Source of the DNA: [Clostridium] ultunense DSM 10521
Lineage (GTDB): Bacteria > Bacillota > Clostridia > Tissierellales > Tepidimicrobiaceae
Length of the DNA: 45,492 bases
NCBI RefSeq assembly: GCF_000511955.1
Contig: NZ_AZSU01000007.1
Coordinates: 40,617 to 86,108, forward strand
Reading direction: 5' to 3'
Position numbers and translations under genes: made by a program
The notes under the pieces: model-generated
What the model saw: only the letters and a program-made list of their open reading frames with translations
Told to the model about the DNA's origin: nothing
Database searches by the model: none
Part shown: piece after piece, positions 26,651-34,635 of the stretch
Position numbering within the stretch: the first letter of the stretch is position 1
How the letters are laid out: every line of letters begins with the position of its first letter

Positions 26651-27844
26651 TTATAGAATAATCTTCCCAACTTCTTTTATAATCTCCCTTTTGGTAAGTA
26701 AAGACAATACATCTACCTTTTCTATTATCCTATCAATTATCCCGACCTTTTCATATTCTTGTGAGATTAAATTTTTTTTCACTAGATTTAGTAATTCCTG
26801 ATAAGTATAAATTTTAAACCTTTCAATCTCATAGATTTCTGCTAGTCTATCTAATAAAGATATAAATATACCTTCATAGTCTGCTCCTTTTTCTACCCCT
26901 AGAATAGTCGATAGTTTAGGAATAATCAATTCGAATAAGGCTCTTTTATCAGGAGTACCTTCTATCTTAAATATCCCTTTCAACTTCCCTATCCTTTCCT
27001 CATCTAAGCTCAACAAATAATCTATAATATAATCTTCATCATTGATAGACTCAATATAATAATGATGTCCTTTTAATCCCCTAAGGGCTTTTAACCCATC
27101 ATAATATCCTAATTTAATATTATATCTAGCAGTTTCCGTGTCAAAATCCAAGACCCTTCCTAAGTTATCTTTTGGGGATATAGTTATAATATTCAATCCG
27201 TCAAAGTTCATCTTTTTAACAATACCTGGAGCATGGGTTCTAACTATTATTAAGTCCTTGTATCCCTTATCCTTTAACAAATTTACAGGTAAATTATTAT
27301 AAATTCCCCCGTCTATATATCTTTTCCCATCTATCCTTTCTGATTTAAATACAGGTAGGTAGGCGCTAGCCAGTAAATACTCCACCAGTTGTCCAGAGGG
27401 AATATCTTCAATGTATATCTCCAATGGTTTCAGATCCGTTAATGAAACGGTGACTATTCCAAAATCCTTGCCTGAATTTCTAATTTTTTCTTCATCTATT
27501 AATTCCAATAGGAGATTTTTTAAAGGTGTTATATCTAATCCTTTGTCAACAAAAAATCCCCTAATATTATCTACCAATAAGGAAATATCCTCTTTGCTTA
27601 ATCTACCACTTTTTATCCTTTTTACCTCTTCTTCACTAGCATTGATAATTTTAGAATAGGAAATATCATGCCATATTTCATAGGCTCTTTGAAAATCACT
27701 TTGGGCTATCATAGCCCCATTTAAAGCTCCCACAGATGTACCGGCTATGCCTTTTACCTCAATACCTTCTTCTATTAACGCTTTATAAACCCCAATATGA
27801 TAGGCACCTTTGGCTCCACCGCCTTCTAATACTAAACCATACAT
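26651..27844 (-). CDS. Patatin-like phospholipase/acylhydrolase
   Basis: 397 residues. The N-terminal ~200 form the patatin domain: oxyanion motif GGGAKG (8-13), nucleophile Ser37 in GTSVG, and dyad Asp178 in DGGIYNN. It would hydrolyse acyl ester bonds of phospholipids or similar substrates. The C-terminal half (~210-397) has no motif I recognise; it is helical and charged. No signal peptide. GAGGTG precedes the ATG. Stand-alone gene between csp and mscL. Confidence 0.9.
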   Translation of the reverse strand: MYGLVLEGGGAKGAYHIGVYKALIEEGIEVKGIAGTSVGALNGAMIAQSDFQRAYEIWHDISYSKIINASEEEVKRIKSGRLSKEDISLLVDNIRGFFVDKGLDITPLKNLLLELIDEEKIRNSGKDFGIVTVSLTDLKPLEIYIEDIPSGQLVEYLLASAYLPVFKSERIDGKRYIDGGIYNNLPVNLLKDKGYKDLIIVRTHAPGIVKKMNFDGLNIITISPKDNLGRVLDFDTETARYNIKLGYYDGLKALRGLKGHHYYIESINDEDYIIDYLLSLDEERIGKLKGIFKIEGTPDKRALFELIIPKLSTILGVEKGADYEGIFISLLDRLAEIYEIERFKIYTYQELLNLVKKNLISQEYEKVGIIDRIIEKVDVLSLLTKREIIKEVGKIIL

Positions 27845-27908
27845 AATTTACACCTCAATTAAACCAATTTTATTCTTTTATTATATGAAGGATCTAAAAA
27901 TTCTAAAC

Positions 27909-28346
27909 CTATTTTTCTTCTAATACTGAAGTACAATGGGGACATCTTGTAGCTTTTATAGGTATTTCACTAAAGCAATACTCACATTTTTTAGTTGTAA
28001 CAGGAACTGGCTCTTCTTTTCTTTTAAACCTATTAATCTGCCTAATGACTAAGAATAAAGAGAAGGATATTATTAAGAATTCAATGACGGTATTTAAAAA
28101 CAAACCATAGTTTAGAGTAGCAGCACCTGCGTCTTTAGCTTGTTGCAGTGTTGAATAATTATTACCATCAAGGCTGATAAAAAAATTACTAAAATCAATA
28201 TTTCCAATTAATCCACCAACTACAGGCATTATCACATCATTTACTAAAGAAGAGACTATTTTACCAAAAGCTCCGCCTATAATAACTCCTATTGCTAAAT
28301 CAATTACATTACCTTTTACTGCAAATTCTTTAAATTCTTTGAACAC
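27909..28346 (-). CDS. mscL: Large-conductance mechanosensitive channel with C-terminal zinc ribbon
   Basis: About 145 residues. MscL opens on membrane stretch to release solutes in osmotic downshock. N-terminal helix [21 protein letters not shown]1 ([20 protein letters not shown]), periplasmic loop, TM2 ([12 protein letters not shown]). The C-terminus ends in a CxxC-x10-CxxC zinc ribbon (Cys121, 124, 135, 138) instead of the usual helical bundle alone; such tails are known in some Firmicute MscLs. The GTG at 28346 is preferred, with AGGAGG 7 nt upstream; an ATG 18 nt earlier lies before that site. Confidence 0.93.
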   Translation of the reverse strand: MFKEFKEFAVKGNVIDLAIGVIIGGAFGKIVSSLVNDVIMPVVGGLIGNIDFSNFFISLDGNNYSTLQQAKDAGAATLNYGLFLNTVIEFLIISFSLFLVIRQINRFKRKEEPVPVTTKKCEYCFSEIPIKATRCPHCTSVLEEK

Positions 28347-28402
28347 TTTAATTCCTCCTAGCATATGTTTTGTTTGTTAATTAATACCCATTGTTATCAT
28401 AA

Positions 28403-28428
28403 TAAAAACATCTGCTAATTATCAGATG
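28403..28428 (-). terminator. Terminator of the cysteine desulfidase-type gene
   Basis: CATCTG (28409-28414) and CAGATG (28423-28428), followed leftward by a U-run; the gene's stop codon is in the loop. Confidence 0.75.
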
Positions 28429-29707
28429 CTTTTATTATATCTACAATTATTGAATCTGCATTGGAAAGACCTTCTTTACATAGGATTTCTAAATTCTTAA
28501 TAGTTTCCTCTACAGCATTACCTATAATTCCGATATTTGGTTTAACTATAATATTTTCATTGGCTAGGTAAGCAGCAATAACCGCTTCTTCTGCTGATGC
28601 AGATAGTTTTAAAGCACAAGTGTCCTTAGCTCCATCGCATATCATACCAGTTAGGTTAGCTAACATATTATTAGAAGCTCCGCTAATCTGTTCTTGACTA
28701 CCTCCCAACATCCAAGATATGGCTCCACTGGCTCCAACTCCAGCTCCAATGGCACAACCACACATGGCAGAAAGTTTGCCAGTATGCAATTTCACATATT
28801 TATTTATTATATGGGCTAGGAATATAGCCCTAATTAATCTTTCCCTTGATATATCATTTTCCTCTGCCACTACTATTATAGGTAAAACCACTCCTAGGCC
28901 TTGATTACCACTACCTGAACTAGTCATTATTGGGCAATTACCTCCGCCCATTCTCATATCTGCAGCTGCCGCAGTTAGAATTCTTGCCCTAGTTGGCCCA
29001 TCAATTTTTAATCTTCCTTCCCTTTCTAATTTTATAAGGCCTCCACCAATATTCAAGCCATTTTCTATCTTTATTCCCATTTCAGCAGCCTTCCTATTCA
29101 TCCTTATTCCATCTTCTACAAAAGCGATGGATTCTATGGGCATTGATTCCGTAATTTCTATTATATCATTAAATGATAGATCTTTAATAAAATCTGGAGC
29201 TAAACCTTTATCCTGATCTAACATGCCTTTGTAAACTACTTTTCCATCTACCTTTACCCTATCTATATGATTATGGGCATCTTTCAATACTACTTCCACT
29301 ATCCTTTCTTCTCCTTGTACATATATCTCCACATATACATCAGGAGTGTTTTCCAGATAATCCACATCTACTATACCCTGCTCTAATATTTCATGAGCCT
29401 TTCTAATATGTTCATCCTTTATATTTTTCAAAATCATAAGTTCATCATCTGGATTCCCTACTATAATTCCTAAAACTCCCGCTAAATCTAGACCCCATTC
29501 CTTTGTATTGGGAATAATAACAGATTTGCCGTTTTTAAATATATTCTTGCTTGTCCTTATTTTCAGTCTATCAATTTCTCCCTCAAAATATTTGTTGACA
29601 ACGGAGGCTGCATAAGCTACAGCCACAGGTTCAGTACATCCTAAAGCCGGTATGGTTTCCTCTTTTATTATGATTAATAGTTTTTCTACTATGCTATTGT
29701 CTACCAT
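28415..29707 (-). CDS. L-cysteine desulfidase / UPF0597-type Fe-S lyase (CyuA-like)
   Basis: 430 residues. The family splits L-cysteine to pyruvate, ammonia and sulfide using a [4Fe-4S] cluster, and is related to iron-sulfur serine deaminases. The N-terminal GCTEPVAVAYA holds Cys24, the expected catalytic cysteine. C-terminal cluster candidates are Cys316/318 (MCGCAIG), Cys357 and Cys364 (ICDGAKDTC). The Gly-rich MRMGGGNCPIMTSSGSGNQG is also typical. The ATG at 29707 is chosen (GGCGGTGG upstream); an in-frame start 111 nt earlier would precede the sigma-54 promoter. A -24/-12 promoter and the enhancer-binding protein gene upstream indicate dedicated sigma-54 control. Confidence 0.88.
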   Translation of the reverse strand: MVDNSIVEKLLIIIKEETIPALGCTEPVAVAYAASVVNKYFEGEIDRLKIRTSKNIFKNGKSVIIPNTKEWGLDLAGVLGIIVGNPDDELMILKNIKDEHIRKAHEILEQGIVDVDYLENTPDVYVEIYVQGEERIVEVVLKDAHNHIDRVKVDGKVVYKGMLDQDKGLAPDFIKDLSFNDIIEITESMPIESIAFVEDGIRMNRKAAEMGIKIENGLNIGGGLIKLEREGRLKIDGPTRARILTAAAADMRMGGGNCPIMTSSGSGNQGLGVVLPIIVVAEENDISRERLIRAIFLAHIINKYVKLHTGKLSAMCGCAIGAGVGASGAISWMLGGSQEQISGASNNMLANLTGMICDGAKDTCALKLSASAEEAVIAAYLANENIIVKPNIGIIGNAVEETIKNLEILCKEGLSNADSIIVDIIKASDN

Positions 29708-29751
29708 TCTGCCACCGCCTTTCTTTTCATAGGTTACTACCCTATTATTCA

Positions 29752-29767
29752 TGCAATATTTATGCCA
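29752..29767 (-). promoter_or_regulatory. Sigma-54 (-24/-12) promoter of the cysteine desulfidase-type gene
   Basis: On the minus strand TGGCATAAATATTGCA has GG and GC exactly 10 nt apart and matches TGGCAC-N5-TTGCW at nearly every conserved base. Transcription should start near 29741, about 34 nt before the ATG, and is expected to need the adjacent activator. Confidence 0.8.
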
Positions 29768-29772
29768 ATATA

Positions 29773-29815
29773 AAAAAACAAAAGGACAAACTGATGATTT
29801 CTCAGTTTGTCCTTT
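29773..29815 (-). terminator. Terminator of the enhancer-binding protein gene
   Basis: 14-bp perfect arms 29781-29794 and 29802-29815, with a U-run leftward. It separates the regulator transcript from the sigma-54 promoter 6 bp beyond. Confidence 0.85.
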
Positions 29816-29931
29816 CATTTGACTAAAATTTTAATAAGAGATCTTTCCTATTATTGAGAATTATATATTAAACCATAAGAATATGCTTATATTACCCTAC
29901 AAAAATAGCGGGATCATTAAATTCCTCATTT

Positions 29932-29956
29932 TTGCAAATTTTTTGCATTATTGCAA
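29932..29956. promoter_or_regulatory. TTGCAA repeats, candidate activator sites (UAS)
   Basis: Two palindromes TTGCAA (29932-29937, 29951-29956) with a TTGCAT copy between (29943-29948), about 175-200 bp upstream of the sigma-54 promoter and overlapping the regulator's stop codon. Spacing suits an enhancer-binding protein; identity of the binder is inferred. Confidence 0.4.
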
Positions 29957-31711
29957 ATTGTATTTATTTAATTTCCTATATAGAGTGGATAAGTTAATTC
30001 CTAAAATTGAAGATATTTTTTCTTTATCCTCTGTAGTTCTACCATATTCTTTTAAATAGGATTCGAGTATTCCCTTCTCATAATTATCTAGAATATCATT
30101 TAACCTATTATTTTTTTCTATTTTTATATGGCTATTATCACAATAATTCTTTATTATATGAGGTAAATTTTCAAATACTATCTCTTCATCCTTTACCACA
30201 TTTACAAGGTATTCAACAACATTTTCTAATTCCCTTACATTGCCTGGCCAATTATATCTACGGAAAGCTTCTTCTACCTCCTTAGAAAAAACCTTTAAAT
30301 CTTTTCCCAGTCTGTTACAATATTTAATAAGTAAATATTGGCTCAACTTATCAATATCCTCTATCCTTTCTCTCAAAGATGGAATATAGATAGGTATAAC
30401 ATTTAGTCTATAGTATAAATCCCCCCTAAATTCTTCTTCCTTTATCATCTGTTCTAAATTCCGATTGGTAGCGGCTATCAATCTAAAGTCTACAGAAATT
30501 AATTCTCTACCTCCTACCCTCATAAAAGCTCCCTCTTGTAGAACCCTTAAAATCTTTGGCTGTAAATGTAAGGGCAAATCCCCTATTTCATCTAAAAATA
30601 AAGTACCACCATTGGCTAGTTCAAACTTACCCATCTGTCCTTCCTTACTTGCTCCTGTAAAAGCCCCTCCATCATAGCCAAATAATTCACTCTCCAACAG
30701 ATTATCTGGAATTGAAGCACAGTTTATAGCTACAAAGGGAAAACTTCTTCTATTACTAGCATTGTGAATAGCCCTAGCAAACAATTCCTTCCCTGTACCG
30801 CTTTCTCCCCTTAGTAATACTGTAGATTGGCTTGAGGCTACTTTATTAGCTAAATTTTTTACTTCTACCATTTTAGGACTATTTCCAATTATATGGTCAA
30901 AGGTTATACTACTTCCACCTTCTATTAATTTATATGCACTTTTTATCATGTCCGAAGTTTCGTGTATTTCGATTATATTACTTACTTTTTCATTTTTTAC
31001 CATTACTGGAAAGGCTTTTATTATAAAACTTTTTCTTTTCCCTCTCACAGTTATTTTAGTTTCAATGGGAATTTGTGCCTTTAAATCGAATTTCAGCTCT
31101 GGTAAGATTTCAGATATTGATTTGTTAATTAAATCATAAGCTCTGATTTGTAAATAGTCTTCAGTTTTAGAATTGATAAACTTTATACTCCCTTCAATAT
31201 CGGTACATATAATTCCATTGCCTAGCCCATCTATAATCATCTTTGTTTCTTCACCTTGTATAGTTAAAGCAGTTATCATATTGGCATATTTTAAATTCCC
31301 TGCTAATAGGTCTCCTAGCTTGCTTAAAAAAACGATTAAAGAATTATAATCCTCTTGGATTTTCCTTTTTTGTTCTATGTTAAAAGCTATAAGCCCAATA
31401 ACACCTAGTAATTCCCCTTGACTTATAATCGGATACCCAATAGTGGCTAATTCAGCGCAATTCCCCTTTAAACTACAACCAAAACATTTTTCACTTATAT
31501 TGGGATTGTCAATGAATTCAGCTTCTCTTTTTTCAGCTACTAATTCAAATGAACAATTTTTAGGTAAGGGTTTACCAATTAGACCCCTATACATACCCGT
31601 AGCTGCTACCCTATTTAAATTTTTATCTACAATGGTTACATCTACATTTAACACTGCGGAAATAGCCTCAGCTACTTCCCGAACGGATTTTTGTATATCA
31701 AACAACTCCAT
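29948..31711 (-). CDS. Sigma-54-dependent enhancer-binding regulator (Cys-rich sensor, PAS, AAA+, Fis HTH)
   Basis: 587 residues. Residues ~1-145 are a GAF-like sensor with Cys53, Cys76, Cys79 and Cys85 (CFGC...C), which could hold a metal or an Fe-S cluster or respond to thiols. Residues ~155-265 form a PAS domain (GLGNGIICTDIEGSIKFIN). The AAA+ domain (~272-510) has Walker A GESGTGKE (302-309), the sigma-54-contacting GAFTGA loop (349-354) and Walker B LFLDEIGD (371-378). A Fis-type helix-turn-helix ends the protein (ISSILGINLSTLYRKLNKY). ATG at 31711 with AAGGGA ~10 nt upstream; a GTG 9 nt earlier is too close to it. The next gene has a -24/-12 promoter, so this is very likely its activator, like C. 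difficile CdsR with its desulfidase gene (from memory). Confidence 0.92.
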   Translation of the reverse strand: MELFDIQKSVREVAEAISAVLNVDVTIVDKNLNRVAATGMYRGLIGKPLPKNCSFELVAEKREAEFIDNPNISEKCFGCSLKGNCAELATIGYPIISQGELLGVIGLIAFNIEQKRKIQEDYNSLIVFLSKLGDLLAGNLKYANMITALTIQGEETKMIIDGLGNGIICTDIEGSIKFINSKTEDYLQIRAYDLINKSISEILPELKFDLKAQIPIETKITVRGKRKSFIIKAFPVMVKNEKVSNIIEIHETSDMIKSAYKLIEGGSSITFDHIIGNSPKMVEVKNLANKVASSQSTVLLRGESGTGKELFARAIHNASNRRSFPFVAINCASIPDNLLESELFGYDGGAFTGASKEGQMGKFELANGGTLFLDEIGDLPLHLQPKILRVLQEGAFMRVGGRELISVDFRLIAATNRNLEQMIKEEEFRGDLYYRLNVIPIYIPSLRERIEDIDKLSQYLLIKYCNRLGKDLKVFSKEVEEAFRRYNWPGNVRELENVVEYLVNVVKDEEIVFENLPHIIKNYCDNSHIKIEKNNRLNDILDNYEKGILESYLKEYGRTTEDKEKISSILGINLSTLYRKLNKYNLQ

Positions 31712-31735
31712 TAATACCACATCCCTTAAATTTTT

Positions 31736-32224
31736 CTAGGAATTGTTTCTATTACCATCATAAAATATTTGGTCTAATACTATTACAATGGATAGAATAA
31801 ATGGCTGATCTTCCTCATCTAGTATATCCACAGAATAGGTATCGGAAAGAGATATCCATTTCTTATTTATCCATGCAATGGATTTACCATTTTTCAAAAT
31901 ATTGAAATTATGATGGAATACATCCCCTTCGATGGTAAAATTAGCATAGGAGCTTTCTATATAAAATTTAGGCTTAAAAAACGTAAACTCCTTTTTAATC
32001 TTTCCAATAAGGTTTCTTTCCCTATAGATATTATACTCTGGTAAAAATCTAAATACTTGTTGTTCTATATATATAAGCTCTCTTCCATTTAAATCATATA
32101 TATTCAATTTGTTTCCCAAAGAAAATATTTTTCCTACTACCTCATATTGGGGATATCCATGTTCATCCTCAATATTGAATCTATCTGCAAACGTAAAAAT
32201 TTTTTCTTTAATTATATATCTCAT
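31736..32224 (-). CDS. LURP-one-related (YxjI/Tubby-like) protein
   Basis: 162 residues. The pattern of short beta strands (RYIIKEKIFTFADRFNIEDE, YEVVGKIFSLGNKLNIYD, YNIYRERNLIGKIKKEF) fits the LURP-one/YxjI beta-barrel family, related to phospholipid scramblases and Tubby. Function of bacterial members is unknown. The ATG at 32224 has AGGAG 6 nt upstream and a GTG directly before it. It is 24 bp upstream of the enhancer-binding protein gene and could be in its operon. Confidence 0.8.
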   Translation of the reverse strand: MRYIIKEKIFTFADRFNIEDEHGYPQYEVVGKIFSLGNKLNIYDLNGRELIYIEQQVFRFLPEYNIYRERNLIGKIKKEFTFFKPKFYIESSYANFTIEGDVFHHNFNILKNGKSIAWINKKWISLSDTYSVDILDEEDQPFILSIVIVLDQIFYDGNRNNS

Positions 32225-32374
32225 CACATTCTCCTTATATCTATATTAAATATCTAGGTACTTACATTATATTATATATAGATAAATATATCCATATACT
32301 CTAACCTTTAGGTTCAATTAAATAATAAAATATGATAATATATTATAAAATTATCTAAAAAGGAGAAAAGATAA

Positions 32375-32800
32375 ATGGGAAAGAGAAAAACTTGGAATGA
32401 GTATTTTATGCAAATAGCTGAAATAGTAGCAACCCGTTCTACCTGTGACAGGGCAGAAGTTGGGTGTTTAATCGTTAACGATGATAATAGGATAGTGTCT
32501 ACAGGATATAATGGTTCTATCTCTGGTAATCCCCATTGTGATGATGTAGGACATACTATGAGAGATGGCCATTGTATAGCTACCATACACGCTGAAATGA
32601 ATGCCCTACTATATTGTGCTAGGGAAGGCATTTCAGTTAAAGATTGTAAAATATATGTCACCCATTTTCCTTGTCTGAATTGTACGAAGGCATTAATACA
32701 AGCTGGGATTAAAAAATTTTTTTACAAGCATAGCTATAGGATTGATGATTATGCAATAGAATTATTGAAAAAAAATAATGTTTCTTTTGAAAGAATATAG
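32375..32800 (+). CDS. Deoxycytidylate (dCMP) deaminase, ComEB-like
   Basis: 141 residues. Converts dCMP to dUMP for dTMP synthesis. Zinc site: His72-Ala-Glu74 (IHAEMNA) and Cys100-x-x-Cys103 (PCLNC). The inserted segment HCDDVGHTMRDGHC is characteristic of dCMP deaminases, where it binds a second zinc or the allosteric site. AAGGAGAA upstream of ATG. Single gene, convergent with RNase H. Confidence 0.93.
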   Translation: MGKRKTWNEYFMQIAEIVATRSTCDRAEVGCLIVNDDNRIVSTGYNGSISGNPHCDDVGHTMRDGHCIATIHAEMNALLYCAREGISVKDCKIYVTHFPCLNCTKALIQAGIKKFFYKHSYRIDDYAIELLKKNNVSFERI

Positions 32801-32832
32801 CACTAATGGGTATACCCATTAGTGCTATATTC
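32793..32832. terminator. 40-bp perfect palindrome between convergent genes
   Basis: 32793-32812 is the exact reverse complement of 32813-32832. It contains the TAG stop codons of both the dCMP deaminase and RNase H genes. No T-run follows, so termination on either side relies on the 20-bp stem. Confidence 0.75.
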
Positions 32833-33433
32833 CTAAGGCTTCCTTTGCTAATCTATCTGCTTCCTCATTGTATTTATTTCCGGAATGGGCCTTTACCTTT
32901 ATAAATACTACCTTTAATCTATCCTTTATGGAATCATAATATTTTTTATATTCTTTGGTGCCATGTTTATTGGTTTTCCATTGATCAATTGCCCATTTTT
33001 CTATCCCTACATAATCATAATATAGGTAGAGAATATCCTTACCTCTTTTCAAAGCCTCCTCCATTGCAAATATGGATCCACTTATTTCTCCAGCTACATT
33101 TCTCATATCCACTAGATTTACATCCTTTTCTTTTTTTGAATAGGTTTCCTTCCCTTGATCTGTAAATATAACAGCACCAAAACTGTAGTATTTATTGTCT
33201 GAATCGAAACTACCATCTACGTAGGCAATCATTTCATTTTCTTTTAATTCCGTTATATCTCTTTCTTCAGATGGTTTTTCAGCGCCTTCAATAAAACTTA
33301 AAGCTTCTTCATAAGTAGAAAATTTCTTATATATTGCATTAGAATAACCTTTCACCTGAGCTTGGCATTCAACCCAAGTCTCATATATGCCTATTTTTCT
33401 ACCATTTCTGACTGCATAATAGTACTTAGCCAT
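32825..33433 (-). CDS. RNase H1 with N-terminal viroplasmin/hybrid-binding domain
   Basis: 202 residues. Cleaves RNA in RNA-DNA hybrids. Residues ~1-48 are the viroplasmin domain (AKYYYAVRNGRKIGIYETW...YSNAIYKKF). The catalytic domain follows with acids Asp73 (AYVDGSF), Glu116 (VAGEI), Asp140 (YYDYVGIEKW), Asp193 (NEEADRLAK), and His183. All catalytic residues are present. Single gene. Confidence 0.94.
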   Translation of the reverse strand: MAKYYYAVRNGRKIGIYETWVECQAQVKGYSNAIYKKFSTYEEALSFIEGAEKPSEERDITELKENEMIAYVDGSFDSDNKYYSFGAVIFTDQGKETYSKKEKDVNLVDMRNVAGEISGSIFAMEEALKRGKDILYLYYDYVGIEKWAIDQWKTNKHGTKEYKKYYDSIKDRLKVVFIKVKAHSGNKYNEEADRLAKEALGI

Positions 33434-33686
33434 AGTCCACCTCTTAAATTCATATTAGTATATCCATTCTACTACTTCTTCCATCTATTTTCTAGTCCTT
33501 GGGTCTTTTTTCTTCTTTTTAATATGGTCCATATACCTTATTGTTTGAAAACATTAAGAATTTATTTAAGACTAAAAATTTTCAATAATCTAAAATGTCT
33601 ACTTGTCCTGAAAATTATTAATGATATAATTAAATTGTATCAAGTGCTATTTTTGTCAAATATTATATTATAAAGGAGGTTTTATA

Positions 33687-34583
33687 ATGGATATTAGTTT
33701 AATTGGAGTACCCATTATGTATGGTTGTGATCGCCAAGGCGCTCAATATGGACCAGAAAAGTTAAGACAGAAAGGTATAATAGATATTATAAAGAAACAT
33801 AGAGAAAATATTTATGATTTAGGAAATCTATTTATACCCAATGTTCCAGAAGTAGATAAATATGCCCATCATAAGAAAATCAAGTATTTAAAACCTGTGG
33901 TTGATATAAATACCAATTTGGCCCATTCGGTCTTTAGCACATTAGCTTCAAAAAGTTTCCCTTTCATAATAGGTGGAGATCATTCCATCGGTCTAGGTAG
34001 TATCTCAGGTTCGAGTAAATTTCATAAGGATTTAGCAGTAATATGGGTTGATGCCCATGGTGATATAAATACCCATGAAACATCTCCATCAGGTAATTCC
34101 CATGGTATGCCCTTAGCTGCAGCTTTAGGAGTTGGGGAACCTTCCCTAATTAACGTCTATTATAATGGATCCAAGGTAAAACCTGAGAATGTATTCATTA
34201 TCGGCGCCAGGGATTTGGATAAAGGAGAAATTAAACTAGCTAAAGAATTAAATTTGAACCTATATACCATGGACACTATTAGAAAAGTTGGCCTAGAATC
34301 TGTAATACAAGAAGTTATTGATAAAATAAACAAATCTAATATAGATGGAGTCCATTTAAGCTTTGATATTGATGTGTTGGATAAAAGTTTAGTACCGGGA
34401 ACCGGGACCCCAGTTGAGAATGGTTTTAGCTTGGAAGAAGGTAAAATAATCTTAAAAGAATTTTTGAATACAAGGACAATAAAATCTATGGATTTAGTAG
34501 AATTAAATCCTTACCTAGATGAAAACGATATCACAGCAGATCTTTGTATAGAACTGGTAGATTGGATTTTTAAACATTTATAA
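33687..34583 (+). CDS. rocF: Arginase
   Basis: 298 residues, the usual length. Hydrolyses arginine to ornithine and urea with a Mn2+ pair. Ligands: His99 (GGDHS), Asp122/His124/Asp126 (DAHGDINT), Asp227/Asp229 (SFDIDVLD). The loop SGNSHGMPLAA and VPGTGTPVENGF favour arginase over agmatinase or formimidoylglutamase. AAGGAGGT upstream. Neighbouring rocD/rocE genes are not present; the gene 52 bp downstream is a 2-hydroxyacid dehydrogenase, maybe co-transcribed. Confidence 0.93.
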   Translation: MDISLIGVPIMYGCDRQGAQYGPEKLRQKGIIDIIKKHRENIYDLGNLFIPNVPEVDKYAHHKKIKYLKPVVDINTNLAHSVFSTLASKSFPFIIGGDHSIGLGSISGSSKFHKDLAVIWVDAHGDINTHETSPSGNSHGMPLAAALGVGEPSLINVYYNGSKVKPENVFIIGARDLDKGEIKLAKELNLNLYTMDTIRKVGLESVIQEVIDKINKSNIDGVHLSFDIDVLDKSLVPGTGTPVENGFSLEEGKIILKEFLNTRTIKSMDLVELNPYLDENDITADLCIELVDWIFKHL

Positions 34584-34635
34584 TTTTATATATTAAGGAA
34601 TATTACATTAAACAAAAGAGGAAGGAGGATTTCTT

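Noticed and set aside
29707-29818. Longer N-terminus of the desulfidase-type protein (37 extra residues)
   Set aside because: It would begin upstream of the -24/-12 promoter, inside the preceding terminator, and family members start near MVDN.
32314-32661. Open frame of 115 codons opposite dCMP deaminase
   Set aside because: Antisense to the catalytic zinc motifs of a well-supported gene.
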